Shown here piece after piece: positions 1-8,112 of a stretch of 64,000 bases of DNA. The notes under the pieces were generated by a model. That model had not been told where the DNA came from. It was given only the letters and a program-made list of their open reading frames with translations, and made no database searches. Where the stretch lies: contig RZUM01000001.1 of assembly GCA_004193205.1 (NCBI GenBank), forward strand, positions 750,424-814,423, written 5' to 3'. The stretch is from Gordonia sediminis. Lineage in GTDB: Bacteria > Actinomycetota > Actinomycetes > Mycobacteriales > Mycobacteriaceae. Numbering within the stretch: the stretch's first letter is position 1; the number at the start of each line of letters is the position of its first letter. The position numbers were made by a program, and so were the translations under genes.

Positions 1-2
1 AC

Positions 3-590
3 CATATCGCGGTACTGCAGATGATCACGGTCATCTCCGCACCGACCGACGAGGAGGCCCAGCGCAAGTACCAGGAGTACCTGGACCTGGTCTCCTACGA
101 CGGCGCGATGGCCCGCTACAGCGGCTGGACCGGCCTGGACATGTCCCAGTTCGACCCGGACAAGCCCTTCGAGGACGTCAAGACCAATGCCGGTCAGACC
201 ATGGTGGACGTCTATACCAAGCTCGACCCGGGAAAGAAGTGGACCCCGCGCGACATCGCGCTCGAGAACGGAATCGGCGGCACCTCCCCCGTCATCGTCG
301 GCGGCCCGGAGACGGTGGCCGACGAGTTGATCTCCTGGATGGACGAGACCGGGATCGACGGATTCAACGTCGCGCACGCCGTGAAGTTCGCCGACGTCGA
401 AGATTTCGCCACCTATGTCGTTCCGGAACTGCAGCGACGCGGCGCCATGCGCACCGCGTACGACGGAAACACACTGCGGGAGAACATCTTCGGCCCGGGA
501 AATGCCCGCCTCTTCGCCGACCACCCCGGAGCCGCATACCACCGCGCCACCACCATTGCCTCGGTCTCCCCGGAGGTCGTTCCGGCATGA
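3..590 (+). CDS. LLM-class flavin-dependent monooxygenase, C-terminal part (5' partial)
   Basis: This is the C-terminal part of a luciferase-like monooxygenase of the NtaA/SnaA/DszA branch, a family that uses reduced FMN and O2 to oxidise small organic substrates in the cytoplasm. The frame stays open to the left edge, so about 195 residues are visible against roughly 430-460 in full-length relatives; the barrel core and most flavin contacts lie outside. The late-barrel stretches GGPETVADELISWM and GIDGFNV are typical of the family. Its stop overlaps the start of a flavin reductase (ATGA), the usual partner of such two-component enzymes. The substrate cannot be read from the sequence; the pathway genes downstream suggest that the product is channelled to a 2-oxo-enoic acid (inference). 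Confidence 0.85.
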   Translation, partial: HIAVLQMITVISAPTDEEAQRKYQEYLDLVSYDGAMARYSGWTGLDMSQFDPDKPFEDVKTNAGQTMVDVYTKLDPGKKWTPRDIALENGIGGTSPVIVGGPETVADELISWMDETGIDGFNVAHAVKFADVEDFATYVVPELQRRGAMRTAYDGNTLRENIFGPGNARLFADHPGAAYHRATTIASVSPEVVPA

Positions 591-1129
591 CCGTCATCGT
601 CACCACCGAACCGGAGATCATTGATCCGAACGAGTTTCGACAGGTCTTCGGCACACTGCCCACCGGCGTGACCGCCATCACCGGCCTCACCGAAGACGGC
701 ACACCGCGCGGTCTCGTGGTCGGCACCTTCCAGTCACTGTCGCTCGACCCGCCGCTGGCCACCTTCTGCGTCGACAAAAGTTCCAGCACATGGCCGACGC
801 TGCGTTCGCTGGGACGGTTCACGGCCAACATCCTGTCCGTCGAGCAGCTGCCGGTATGCCGGGCTCTCGCGCGCAAGGGTGATGAGAAGTTCCGCGACGT
901 CGACTACACCGAATCGACCATCGGTACCCCACGCATCGCCGGATCGGCCGCCTGGGTGGACTGTGAGGTCCTCTCCGAGGTCGTGGCCGGTGACCACTTC
1001 GTCATCGTCGGTGCGATCCACGCACTGGAGACCGGCGAGGGACCGGCCCTGCTCTTTCGCGGCGGTGAGTTCGGCGACTTCAACCTGTGGCCGACAGCCC
1101 AATCGAACGAAAAGGACACAACCGCATGA
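587..1129 (+). CDS. Flavin reductase family protein (monooxygenase reductase component)
   Basis: A 180-residue flavin reductase-like domain protein that would reduce FMN or FAD with NAD(P)H and hand it to the preceding LLM monooxygenase. Family signatures are LPTGVTAITG near residue 25 and the flavin-binding run VVGTFQSLSLDPPLATF near residues 44-60, followed by a conserved late GDH (VVAGDHFVIVGAI). The ATG at 587 is chosen because it overlaps the upstream stop by 4 bp and matches the family's N-terminus; the frame is open further upstream but that part is not reductase-like. A paralogue lies on the opposite strand at 9633-10139, also next to a dioxovalerate-type aldehyde dehydrogenase. It overlaps the next gene by 4 bp, implying translational coupling. 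Confidence 0.9.
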   Translation: MTVIVTTEPEIIDPNEFRQVFGTLPTGVTAITGLTEDGTPRGLVVGTFQSLSLDPPLATFCVDKSSSTWPTLRSLGRFTANILSVEQLPVCRALARKGDEKFRDVDYTESTIGTPRIAGSAAWVDCEVLSEVVAGDHFVIVGAIHALETGEGPALLFRGGEFGDFNLWPTAQSNEKDTTA

Positions 1130-1554
1130 CCAGCATGCTCGATCAGGTCACCACCGCCTGGTCCAAGGCCTGGGGCGACGGGGACACCACCGCATTCGAG
1201 GCCATCACCGCCCCCGAGTACATCCGTCACTCCAAAACGGGACCCGAAACCGTTGCGGATGTGCTCCAGCAGATCAACGAACAACACAGCGCCTTCAGCG
1301 ATTTCGGGATGCGCATCCTGACCGTCGTCGAAGGAGAGGGCACCATCGCGATCCACTGGCAGAGCGGTGGCACACACTCCGGCGAATTCATGGGGGTGCC
1401 GCCCACCGGACGCGCCGTGACTGTCACCGGCGCCTCCTTCATCAACCACCGAGACGGCCTGATCACCTCCGAGTCGGTCGTCTGGGATCCGCGCGAAATG
1501 CTTGCAGCCCTGGGAATCTGGCACCTGTCGACACCAACGAGAAGAGGACACTGA
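1126..1554 (+). CDS. SnoaL-like / NTF2-fold protein (ester cyclase type)
   Basis: A 142-residue NTF2-superfamily protein of the SnoaL-like 'ester cyclase' group, a fold used for isomerases, cyclases and dehydratases that need no cofactor. The visible signature is the opening helix with TAWSKAWGDGDTTAFEAI, then APEYIRHSKTG, and a C-terminal beta core (GEFMGVPPTGRAVTVTG) typical of the group. The start at 1126 is used because it overlaps the flavin reductase stop (ATGA); an in-frame upstream ATG at 1087 lies inside the reductase gene. It sits between the monooxygenase/reductase pair and the hydratase, so it may rearrange or hydrolyse the oxygenation product (inference). No specific reaction can be assigned. 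Confidence 0.8.
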   Translation: MTSMLDQVTTAWSKAWGDGDTTAFEAITAPEYIRHSKTGPETVADVLQQINEQHSAFSDFGMRILTVVEGEGTIAIHWQSGGTHSGEFMGVPPTGRAVTVTGASFINHRDGLITSESVVWDPREMLAALGIWHLSTPTRRGH

Positions 1555-1558
1555 GCAT

Positions 1559-2344
1559 ATGGCGATCAATATCATCGAGACCGCCGAGCGGATCATCGCC
1601 GCACAGGATTCACGGACACCGGTCGACACCCTCATCGACGCAGCGAGCGCCCCGACCAAGGCCGACGCGTTCAGGGTGCAGCAGGAGGTCATCCGCCGGC
1701 GCGTCGCCGCGGGTGACGCGGTGGCCGGCTTCAAACTCGGCAACATCGCCAAGGCGATGCAGACCAAGTTCGGCGTGGACGAGCCCGACTACGGTTACCT
1801 GCTGGCCGGGCAGTTCCGCCCGGAGAACCTGCCGATCGCCGCGGACGAGTTCATCGAGCCGTACATCGAACTCGAACCGGCTTTCGTGCTGAAGACGGCG
1901 GTCGGTGGTCCCCATGTCACCGCAGTCGACATCATGGCGGCCACCGACTTCGTGGTCCCCGCTCTGGAGATCATCGACTCGCGGGTGCGTGACTGGAACA
2001 TCGAGATCCACGACACCCTGGCCGATTGCGGCTCGAGCGGCGCGGTGATCGTCGGCGGTACGCCACGCAAACTCTCCGAGGTGAATCTCGCCGACACACC
2101 CGGTGAGATTCGGTTCGGCGGCACGGTCAAGGCCAAGGGCAACACGTCCGCGGTCTATGGCAACCCGATCGGGGCACTCGCCTGGCTGTGCCGGCGTATC
2201 TCCGAGTACGGGGTCGGCCTGGAGGCCGGCCAGCTGATCCTGCCCGGCAGCATTCTGGCCGCCGAAAAGATGGTGCCCGGCGACCGGATCACCGGTCACT
2301 TCGAGGGTTGGGGAGAGGTCAGCTTCGACTACACACCCGCCTGA
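1559..2344 (+). CDS. 2-keto-4-pentenoate hydratase-type enzyme (MhpD family)
   Basis: A 261-residue member of the MhpD/2-oxopent-4-enoate hydratase branch of the fumarylacetoacetate hydrolase superfamily; family enzymes add water to 2-oxo-enoic acids to give 4-hydroxy-2-oxo acids, using a divalent metal. The family core is visible as AGFKLGNIAKAMQTKFGVDEP near residues 60-80, the metal-ligand segment EPYIELEPAFVL near 100-112 and the later EIIDSRVRDWNIEIHDTLADC. ATG 1559 has a good ribosome-binding site (gagaagagg) and follows the previous stop by only 4 bp. With the HpcH-type aldolase and aldehyde dehydrogenase downstream it forms a hydratase-aldolase-dehydrogenase sequence like the end of meta-cleavage pathways (established family roles; the order here is inferred). 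Confidence 0.88.
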   Translation: MAINIIETAERIIAAQDSRTPVDTLIDAASAPTKADAFRVQQEVIRRRVAAGDAVAGFKLGNIAKAMQTKFGVDEPDYGYLLAGQFRPENLPIAADEFIEPYIELEPAFVLKTAVGGPHVTAVDIMAATDFVVPALEIIDSRVRDWNIEIHDTLADCGSSGAVIVGGTPRKLSEVNLADTPGEIRFGGTVKAKGNTSAVYGNPIGALAWLCRRISEYGVGLEAGQLILPGSILAAEKMVPGDRITGHFEGWGEVSFDYTPA

Positions 2345-2366
2345 CGATGGCGGCGCACTCGCTAAA

Positions 2367-2383
2367 GTGGACAAATCATCCAC
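2367..2383. promoter_or_regulatory. Inverted repeat, possible IclR-type operator
   Basis: GTGGA-N7-TCCAC is a perfect 5-bp inverted repeat directly upstream of the IclR-family gene and its ribosome-binding site. IclR-family proteins often repress their own promoter, so this is a candidate autoregulatory site. The arms are short, so chance is possible. Confidence 0.35.
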
Positions 2384-2397
2384 AGAGAGGACGCGCC

Positions 2398-3198
2398 TTG
2401 CCTTCCCAACCCAATCGACGGGAGTCCGGCAGCGCCGTGGCGTCCAACCGCTCGGTCATCCGGGCTGTCCATGTCCTGCGCACCCTCGGTGCCGGGTCTC
2501 GACCCATGACAGCCACCGAGGTGGCACAGCAGATGGGGCTGCCGCGCGCCACGACGTTCCGGATTCTGCTGACCCTCGAGGAGGAGGGTTTCGTCGAGCG
2601 CGACGACACCAGATACTCGCTCGGCTGGGATCTGGCCCGGCTCGCGGGCGGCATCGATCCGGCGTCGCGGCTGGCCCCGCGCGTCAGCGGGATCATCGCC
2701 GACCTGGCCGAAGAGATCGGCGAGACCATCACGCTGTCGCTGCGGCGTGGCCGGTACGACCTCGATCTCGTGGTCCAGGCCAACCCCCGCCGGGTTGGCA
2801 TGTCGGTCACGGACATGCACGGACAGAAATGGCCGCTGCATGCATCGGCGACCGGGAAACTGCTCCTCTCAGAACTCCCAGACGACGAGGTGGCCTCCGC
2901 TACCGCGGGACACCTCGACGCGCTCACCGAGCGCACCATCACCGATTACGCCGACCTCCGCCGGGAACTGAAGATCACGCGGGACCGGGGGTGGGCCATC
3001 ACCGACCAGGAACTCGAAGACGGCATCGTCTCCGTTGCCGTTCCCATCCGCGATTCCGGTGGAGACCTCCTCGCGGCACTCACCTACGTGGGCCCTGTCC
3101 ACCGCCTCGGCCCCGAGACACAACACGAACTGACCCGCCGCCTCATCGCCGGCGCGGACCGGGTCACACGCCACCTGACCACCGCCGACACAGCCTGA
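2398..3198 (+). CDS. IclR family transcriptional regulator
   Basis: A 266-residue IclR-family regulator. An N-terminal winged helix-turn-helix (SVIRAVHVLRTL ... TATEVAQQMGLPRATTFRIL, about residues 17-58) is followed by the effector-binding domain with the family hallmark HASATGKLLLSELPDDEV near residue 145 and the late DGIVSVAVPI. The TTG at 2398 is preferred since agagagg lies 7 nt upstream and the wHTH begins soon after; an in-frame ATG at 2347 would add 17 residues of no visible function. It sits inside the degradative run, between hydratase and aldehyde dehydrogenase, so it probably senses the pathway substrate or an intermediate. The inverted repeat at 2367-2383 and the ATGAAC/GTTCAT palindromes near 10.2 and 12.3 kb are candidate targets (inference). 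Confidence 0.92.
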   Translation: MPSQPNRRESGSAVASNRSVIRAVHVLRTLGAGSRPMTATEVAQQMGLPRATTFRILLTLEEEGFVERDDTRYSLGWDLARLAGGIDPASRLAPRVSGIIADLAEEIGETITLSLRRGRYDLDLVVQANPRRVGMSVTDMHGQKWPLHASATGKLLLSELPDDEVASATAGHLDALTERTITDYADLRRELKITRDRGWAITDQELEDGIVSVAVPIRDSGGDLLAALTYVGPVHRLGPETQHELTRRLIAGADRVTRHLTTADTA

Positions 3199-3250
3199 CC
3201 AGGGCCTCGGTGGTGTGACGGTCGGCGACGACGAAAGGACACCATCGACG

Positions 3251-4753
3251 ATGAGCGTCGACACCACATCCGCCCACCATCCCGACACCGATGTCGCCGA
3301 TGTCGAGGCGATCCTGGATCGCGCACATGCCGCCCATCTCCGTTGGGCGGCGACTCCCGCGGTCGTCCGCGCGCAGGTTCTCCGCGCCGTCGGGCAGGCA
3401 CTCGAAAACGCTGCGGACGACCTGATTCCGATCGCCCGAACCGAGACCCACCTGCCCGAGGGCCGGTTGCGCGGCGAACTCAAGCGCACCGCCTTCCAAC
3501 TGGGACTCTTCGCGGACATCCTGGTCGACGGCGCGTATGCCGATGCCCGCATCGACCATGCCGACGCCGACTGGCCCATGGGTGCCCCGCGACCGGACCT
3601 ACGCCGCTACCTGCGTCCGATCGGTCCGGTCCTGGTCTTCTCGGCCAGCAACTTCCCCTTCGCGTTCTCCGTTGCCGGTGGCGACACCGCCTCGGCTCTC
3701 GCCGCCGGCAACGCGGTGGTCGTCAAGGCCCACCCCGGCCACGCGGCACTCTCGGATCACACCGCCGCCGTCGTGCGAACGGCTCTGGATGCGGCTGGTA
3801 TCAGCAGCGACGTGTTGCAGGTGATCCACGGACGGGACGCCGGCCCACACGCCCTGCGGGACTCCCGGATCAAGGCCGCGGGTTTCACCGGTTCCATCGC
3901 CGGCGGGCGCGCGCTCATGGACATCGCTGTCTCCCGGCCGGATCCGATCCCCTTCTACGGCGAGTTGGGTTCCAACAACCCGGTTTTCGTCACCAATGCA
4001 GCCGCACGCGCACGCGGTGACGAGATCGTCGCCGGGTTCCTGGCCTCGTTCACGCAGAACGCCGGTCAGTTCTGCACCAAGCCGGGCACGTTGTTCGTGC
4101 CCGTCGGGTCAGGGATCGTGCGGGCGCTTGCCTCGGCGAGCCTGCCGCCCGCGGAACCCATGCTCAACGACCGAATCGAGTCCGGCTTCCGGTCGGCCCT
4201 CGACGGGCGCGTCGACCACCCGGCCGTACAGGTGCTGGCCCGCGCCGCGGTAGCCGACAATGGCCCTGCCGCGACGCTGTTGCGCACCGACATCGACAGC
4301 CTGCTCGCCGATCCCACGACCCTCGAGGAGGAGTGTTTCGGGCCCACCGCCCTGGTGGTGGAGTACCGCGATGAGTCCCAGCTGACCGCGGCCGCACGCA
4401 CCTTCGAGGGACAGCTCACCGCCACCGTGCAGGCCGAGGAGTCCTGCGACGTCGCCGGGCTCGTCGAGGTGTTGGCCGAAAAGGCCGGCCGTGTCCTGTT
4501 CAACCAGTGGCCCACAGGTGTCTCGGTGACCTACGCGCAGCAGCATGGCGGACCGTACCCGGCGACCACCGCGGTCGGCACCACCAGCGTGGGTGCGGCG
4601 GCGATCGAGAGGTTCCTGCGCCCGGTCGCCTTCCAGAACTTCCCGCAGCACCTGCTGCCGCCGGAACTGCGCGACGACAACCCGGGTTCCGTCCCGCAGC
4701 TCGTGAACGGACGCCGCGTGTCGGCGCACCAGGACACCCGGGACCGCGAATGA
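3251..4753 (+). CDS. Aldehyde dehydrogenase, 2,5-dioxovalerate dehydrogenase-like
   Basis: A 500-residue NAD(P)+-dependent aldehyde dehydrogenase of the branch containing alpha-ketoglutarate semialdehyde (2,5-dioxovalerate) dehydrogenase. Diagnostic stretches are SASNFPFAFSVAGGDTASAL, FTGSIAGGRAL, the general-base glutamate in GELGSNNP (about residue 238) and the catalytic cysteine in GQFCTKPG (about residue 275). ATG 3251 has gaaagg upstream; an in-frame GTG at 3215 is an alternative. The stop overlaps the aldolase start (ATGA). A close paralogue lies at 8113-9630. Members of this branch act in hydroxyproline, sugar-acid and pentose breakdown, but here the enzyme may equally oxidise the aldehyde released by the adjacent aldolase (inference). 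Confidence 0.92.
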   Translation: MSVDTTSAHHPDTDVADVEAILDRAHAAHLRWAATPAVVRAQVLRAVGQALENAADDLIPIARTETHLPEGRLRGELKRTAFQLGLFADILVDGAYADARIDHADADWPMGAPRPDLRRYLRPIGPVLVFSASNFPFAFSVAGGDTASALAAGNAVVVKAHPGHAALSDHTAAVVRTALDAAGISSDVLQVIHGRDAGPHALRDSRIKAAGFTGSIAGGRALMDIAVSRPDPIPFYGELGSNNPVFVTNAAARARGDEIVAGFLASFTQNAGQFCTKPGTLFVPVGSGIVRALASASLPPAEPMLNDRIESGFRSALDGRVDHPAVQVLARAAVADNGPAATLLRTDIDSLLADPTTLEEECFGPTALVVEYRDESQLTAAARTFEGQLTATVQAEESCDVAGLVEVLAEKAGRVLFNQWPTGVSVTYAQQHGGPYPATTAVGTTSVGAAAIERFLRPVAFQNFPQHLLPPELRDDNPGSVPQLVNGRRVSAHQDTRDRE

Positions 4754-5556
4754 CCGGGAATCCCACGGTGATCCGCACGCCGATCCAGGATTTCGTCGCA
4801 CGCATCCGACGACGCGAGCCGGTGGTGGGTTACTGGCTGTTGGGCGACTCCGCGGTGATGGCCGAGCGGCTGGCCCGCGTCGGCTACGACTTCCTGTGCC
4901 TCGACCAGCAACATGGACTGATGGGCTACCGCGAGATCCGCGACGGGCTCATCGCGATCGACGCCGGCGGCGTGCTCGGGCCTCGACCCACCCTGGGACT
5001 GGTCCGGACTGCCGCCAACGATCTGACCTGCATCGGTCAGGCTCTCGACGCAGGAGCCGCCGGCGTCATCGTGCCCATGATCGACGACGCGGATGCGGCA
5101 CGCAACGCGGTGCGCAACGCCAAGTACCCGCCGGCTGGGCGCAGATCGTACGGTCCGATGCGTGCCGAGTTGCGCCGCGGGCCAGACCTCGCCGCCGTCA
5201 ACGACGAGACCCTGGTGGCGGTGATGATCGAGACGGCGGCGGGGCTGGACAACGTCGAGGAGATCGCCGCGGTGGACGGCGTCGACGCCCTGTACGTGGG
5301 CCCCTACGATCTGACCCTTGCCGTCGGTGGGGGCGATCCGTCCGACCCGGCTGCCACCGATGCCCGCATCGCGGCGTTCGGTCGTATCCTCCGGGCGGGC
5401 CACGAGGCAGGCAAGGCGGTGGGCATTCACGCCGACGACGGCGAGATGGCCGCGCAGAGATTTGCCCTGGGGTTCGATTTCGTCAGCATCGAGGGCGACC
5501 TTGTGCACCTGGAGCAGATCGCCGCCTCACACCTTGCGCAGGCCCGCAGGGTGTGA
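4750..5556 (+). CDS. HpcH/HpaI family aldolase (class II 2-oxo-acid aldolase)
   Basis: A 268-residue HpcH/HpaI-type metal-dependent aldolase, a family that reversibly cleaves 4-hydroxy-2-oxo acids to pyruvate and an aldehyde. The family fold is clear: FLCLDQQHG near residue 45 (catalytic His segment), AGVIVPMIDDADAARNAV, the KYPPAGRRSYGP loop, VAVMIETAAGLDNVEEI with the metal-binding Glu, and DALYVGPYDLTLAVG with the metal-binding Asp. ATG 4750 overlaps the aldehyde dehydrogenase stop by 4 bp, so translation is probably coupled and the released aldehyde would have a partner enzyme at hand. It is the last gene of the plus-strand run and converges on the minus-strand gene ending at 5574. Confidence 0.9.
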   Translation: MTGNPTVIRTPIQDFVARIRRREPVVGYWLLGDSAVMAERLARVGYDFLCLDQQHGLMGYREIRDGLIAIDAGGVLGPRPTLGLVRTAANDLTCIGQALDAGAAGVIVPMIDDADAARNAVRNAKYPPAGRRSYGPMRAELRRGPDLAAVNDETLVAVMIETAAGLDNVEEIAAVDGVDALYVGPYDLTLAVGGGDPSDPAATDARIAAFGRILRAGHEAGKAVGIHADDGEMAAQRFALGFDFVSIEGDLVHLEQIAASHLAQARRV

Positions 5557-5573
5557 GGCGGCGCCGTCGAACC

Positions 5574-6701
5574 TCAGAGCGACCAGCTGCCGACAGGCGA
5601 TCCGAGCACCCCTTCGTCCACCTCGATACCCAGGCCGGGAGCGGCCGGCGCCAGCACGGCGCCGCTGTCGTGCCGGGTGATCGCAAGGTCGGCGGTCCGG
5701 AGGCTGACCATGTCCTCGGTGTTGAGGATGCAGCGCAGCAGCCGGGCCGGCACGGTGGCGCCCAGATGCACGATGGCGGCGAACGCGATCGTCGATCCCG
5801 TCGTCTCCTGGACGCTGATCGTCATACCGGCCGCGGCGGCGATGTCGCGGTGCCGGCGGCCGTGGGTCAGTCCGCCGGCCTTCGAGATCTTCAGTCCGAC
5901 ACCGTCTGCGACGTCGTGCGCAACCGCGAAGGCGATGTCGGTATCCTGCTGTGCGAGTTCATCGATCACGATCGGGTAGGGGCACCGCTGTCGCAGCGAG
6001 ATGGTTTCCCGCCAGGTCGCACACGGCGCCTCCAGGACGAAATCCAGGCCGGGGGGCAGCAGCCGCAGCATCCGTAGTGCGGTCTCCGGCAGCATTCCGC
6101 CATTGGCGTCGACGATGAAGAACTCGCCCGGCCGCCGGTCGGCCAGGCTGGCCGCGATGCGTTCGGCGTCCAGCGCGGGTCCGCCCTCACTGTCGAGTGC
6201 GCCGATCTTCACCGAATGGCCGAGATAGCCTCGCTGTCGGTGATCGGCGACGCGTTCACGCATGTCCTGCGGGTCCCCCGCATAGATCGAGGAGATCAGC
6301 GGCATCGGCGTGCCGGTGGATCCGCCGAGCAACTCGCACACCGGCAGCCCGACGGACTTGCCGAAGATGTCCCAACAGGCGACGTCGAGGGCGGTCTTCG
6401 CATCGTTGTGCCCGACCAATGACCCGTCCATGGTCTCGTTGATCCGGTCGACCTGCCGTGGATCGAGTCCGAGGAGGTCGGGCGCCAGGGCCGTGATGCC
6501 GGCGCGGGTGCCGCGGGCGTGCGCGGCGATGTACGTGGAGCCGAACGGTGTGCTCTCACCCCAACCGACGATGCCGTCCTCGGTGGTGATGCGCACGATG
6601 GACGCGTCGAAGGAGGTGTAGGAACGTCCTCCGGACAGCCGGTAGACACCACCCGAATACGGCAGGTCCACCTGGTAGAGATCGATCTGCGAGATCTTCA
6701 T
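5574..6701 (-). CDS. Mandelate racemase/muconate lactonizing family (cis-3-hydroxyproline dehydratase-like)
   Basis: A 375-residue enolase-superfamily enzyme. The capping domain (YRLSGGRSYTSFDASIVRI, residues 20-38) and barrel residues are intact: SVKIG with K165, VDANGG with D198, FVLEAPC with E224, IDELAQ with D247 and GLKISKAGG with K271. Lysines at the ends of strands two and six and three acidic metal ligands match the MR subgroup acting on amino-acid-like substrates, including cis-3-hydroxy-L-proline dehydratases and hydroxyproline-betaine epimerases (family knowledge). The gene follows the alcohol dehydrogenase stop by 4 bp, so they form an operon. Its closeness to two dioxovalerate-type dehydrogenases makes a hydroxyproline-like imino acid a possible substrate (inference). 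Confidence 0.85.
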   Translation of the reverse strand: MKISQIDLYQVDLPYSGGVYRLSGGRSYTSFDASIVRITTEDGIVGWGESTPFGSTYIAAHARGTRAGITALAPDLLGLDPRQVDRINETMDGSLVGHNDAKTALDVACWDIFGKSVGLPVCELLGGSTGTPMPLISSIYAGDPQDMRERVADHRQRGYLGHSVKIGALDSEGGPALDAERIAASLADRRPGEFFIVDANGGMLPETALRMLRLLPPGLDFVLEAPCATWRETISLRQRCPYPIVIDELAQQDTDIAFAVAHDVADGVGLKISKAGGLTHGRRHRDIAAAAGMTISVQETTGSTIAFAAIVHLGATVPARLLRCILNTEDMVSLRTADLAITRHDSGAVLAPAAPGLGIEVDEGVLGSPVGSWSL

Positions 6702-6705
6702 GCGC

Positions 6706-7833
6706 TCATCGCTCCTTCACTGCGGACGAGGTCGCTGAGGGGACGAGGACAAGCTTGCCGATGTGCTTGCGCTCCAGGAAGTCTTGTTGGGCGCGCCCGA
6801 TTTCCGACAGCGGGTATGTCGCCGACACGACCGGCCGGAACTCGTCGCGCTCGATGTAGCCGATGAGGTTCTCGAACACCACGTCGTCCTGGAACGTGCA
6901 CCCGAACAGCGTAAGGTCCTTCAAATAGACGGTGCGCAAGTCGATTTCCGAGATCGGGCCGCCGACCGCACCCGCGACCGCGTACCGGCCGCCGCGCCGT
7001 AGGACATCGAGGAGCGTCGGCCACTGCGGGCCCACCACGAGGTCGAGGACCACGTCCACTGTTGCGGCGCCGAGGACCTCGAGGAGATCGGCGCCGCGCG
7101 CGACGACCTCATCGGCACCGTGTGCCCGGACTTCGGCCTCCTTGTCAGCCGAACTCACCGCTATGACCCGCGCGCCGCGGCGCTTGGCCAACTGCACGGC
7201 CGCGAGGCCGACTCCGCCCGATGCCCCGGTGATGAGTACACGTTCGGCACCCACCGAGGCACGGTGCAGCATGTTCTCGGCGGTCGAATATGCGCACGGG
7301 ACCGCTGCGAGTTCCACATCGCTCCAATCAGATTCGACGGCGTAGCTCTCACGTGCCGGCGTGGTGACGTACTCGGCGAACCCCCCGTCACACTCGCTGC
7401 CCAGCGTCCAGCACTCATAGGGCCGGTAATCGACATAGGACCGCAGCATGTTCCGCACCAGCACTCGTTCGCCGATTCGTTCCGGCGACACCGCGGAACC
7501 CACAGCGACGATGCGGCCGCACACGTCCGCGCCCTGGATGCGCGGAAACCGCAGAGTGGTGCCCGACCAGCTGGCGTCGGCCTCGTCGATCGAGTCGAAT
7601 CCCGCAGCGCCGCCGTCGTTTGTCGCCGACGAGATCGCTTTGGAGTACCACCCGATGCGGGTGTTGATGTCGGTGTTGTTGATGCCGGCCGCCCCGACCC
7701 TGATCAGCACCTCCTCGGGCTTGGGCGACGGGGTCGGTACGTCGGTTCGATACTCGAGACACTCGAGCCCTCCGTGACCGGTCAGCAACACCGTCGACAT
7801 CGTCCCGGAAATGACATCTGACCTCGAATTCAT
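6706..7833 (-). CDS. Medium-chain (MDR) alcohol dehydrogenase / zinc-type oxidoreductase
   Basis: A 375-residue medium-chain dehydrogenase/reductase with an N-terminal GroES-like domain (GAAGINNTDINTRIGWYSKA; DVCGRIVAVG) and a Rossmann domain with GASGGVGLAAVQLAKRRG near residue 190. It would interconvert an alcohol and a carbonyl, or reduce an enone, with NAD(P)(H). The start at 7833 is selected because acaggag lies 7 nt upstream; a longer frame to 7911 has no comparable site. It is the first gene of a two-gene minus-strand operon with the enolase-superfamily enzyme. The 279 bp upstream (7834-8112) separate it from the stop of the aldehyde dehydrogenase gene and must hold its promoter, but I see no clear motif there. 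Confidence 0.85.
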   Translation of the reverse strand: MNSRSDVISGTMSTVLLTGHGGLECLEYRTDVPTPSPKPEEVLIRVGAAGINNTDINTRIGWYSKAISSATNDGGAAGFDSIDEADASWSGTTLRFPRIQGADVCGRIVAVGSAVSPERIGERVLVRNMLRSYVDYRPYECWTLGSECDGGFAEYVTTPARESYAVESDWSDVELAAVPCAYSTAENMLHRASVGAERVLITGASGGVGLAAVQLAKRRGARVIAVSSADKEAEVRAHGADEVVARGADLLEVLGAATVDVVLDLVVGPQWPTLLDVLRRGGRYAVAGAVGGPISEIDLRTVYLKDLTLFGCTFQDDVVFENLIGYIERDEFRPVVSATYPLSEIGRAQQDFLERKHIGKLVLVPSATSSAVKER

Positions 7834-8112
7834 CGCATTCTCCTGTACTGCAATAGTTTTCGGCGTCCTCTTGGGAGGATTGGGGGCGCCATGGATCACC
7901 CGGGAAGGCATCGGACGACGTACGACCGGCGTGATCGCGAACGAGCGGCCTGGCTGCCGAAGGAAACGGGCTGGCGATGCCCCTGGTAGTTGTCGGGAAC
8001 CCGACGTGGATCGCTGGGTCTATCGAGCAACCGGCGGACGGGTCGCCGGCTCCGTCAACGGCGACAACGCATGGTGGACGGGAGTCCCAACCGGAGTGTC
8101 TGCGTGGTGTTT

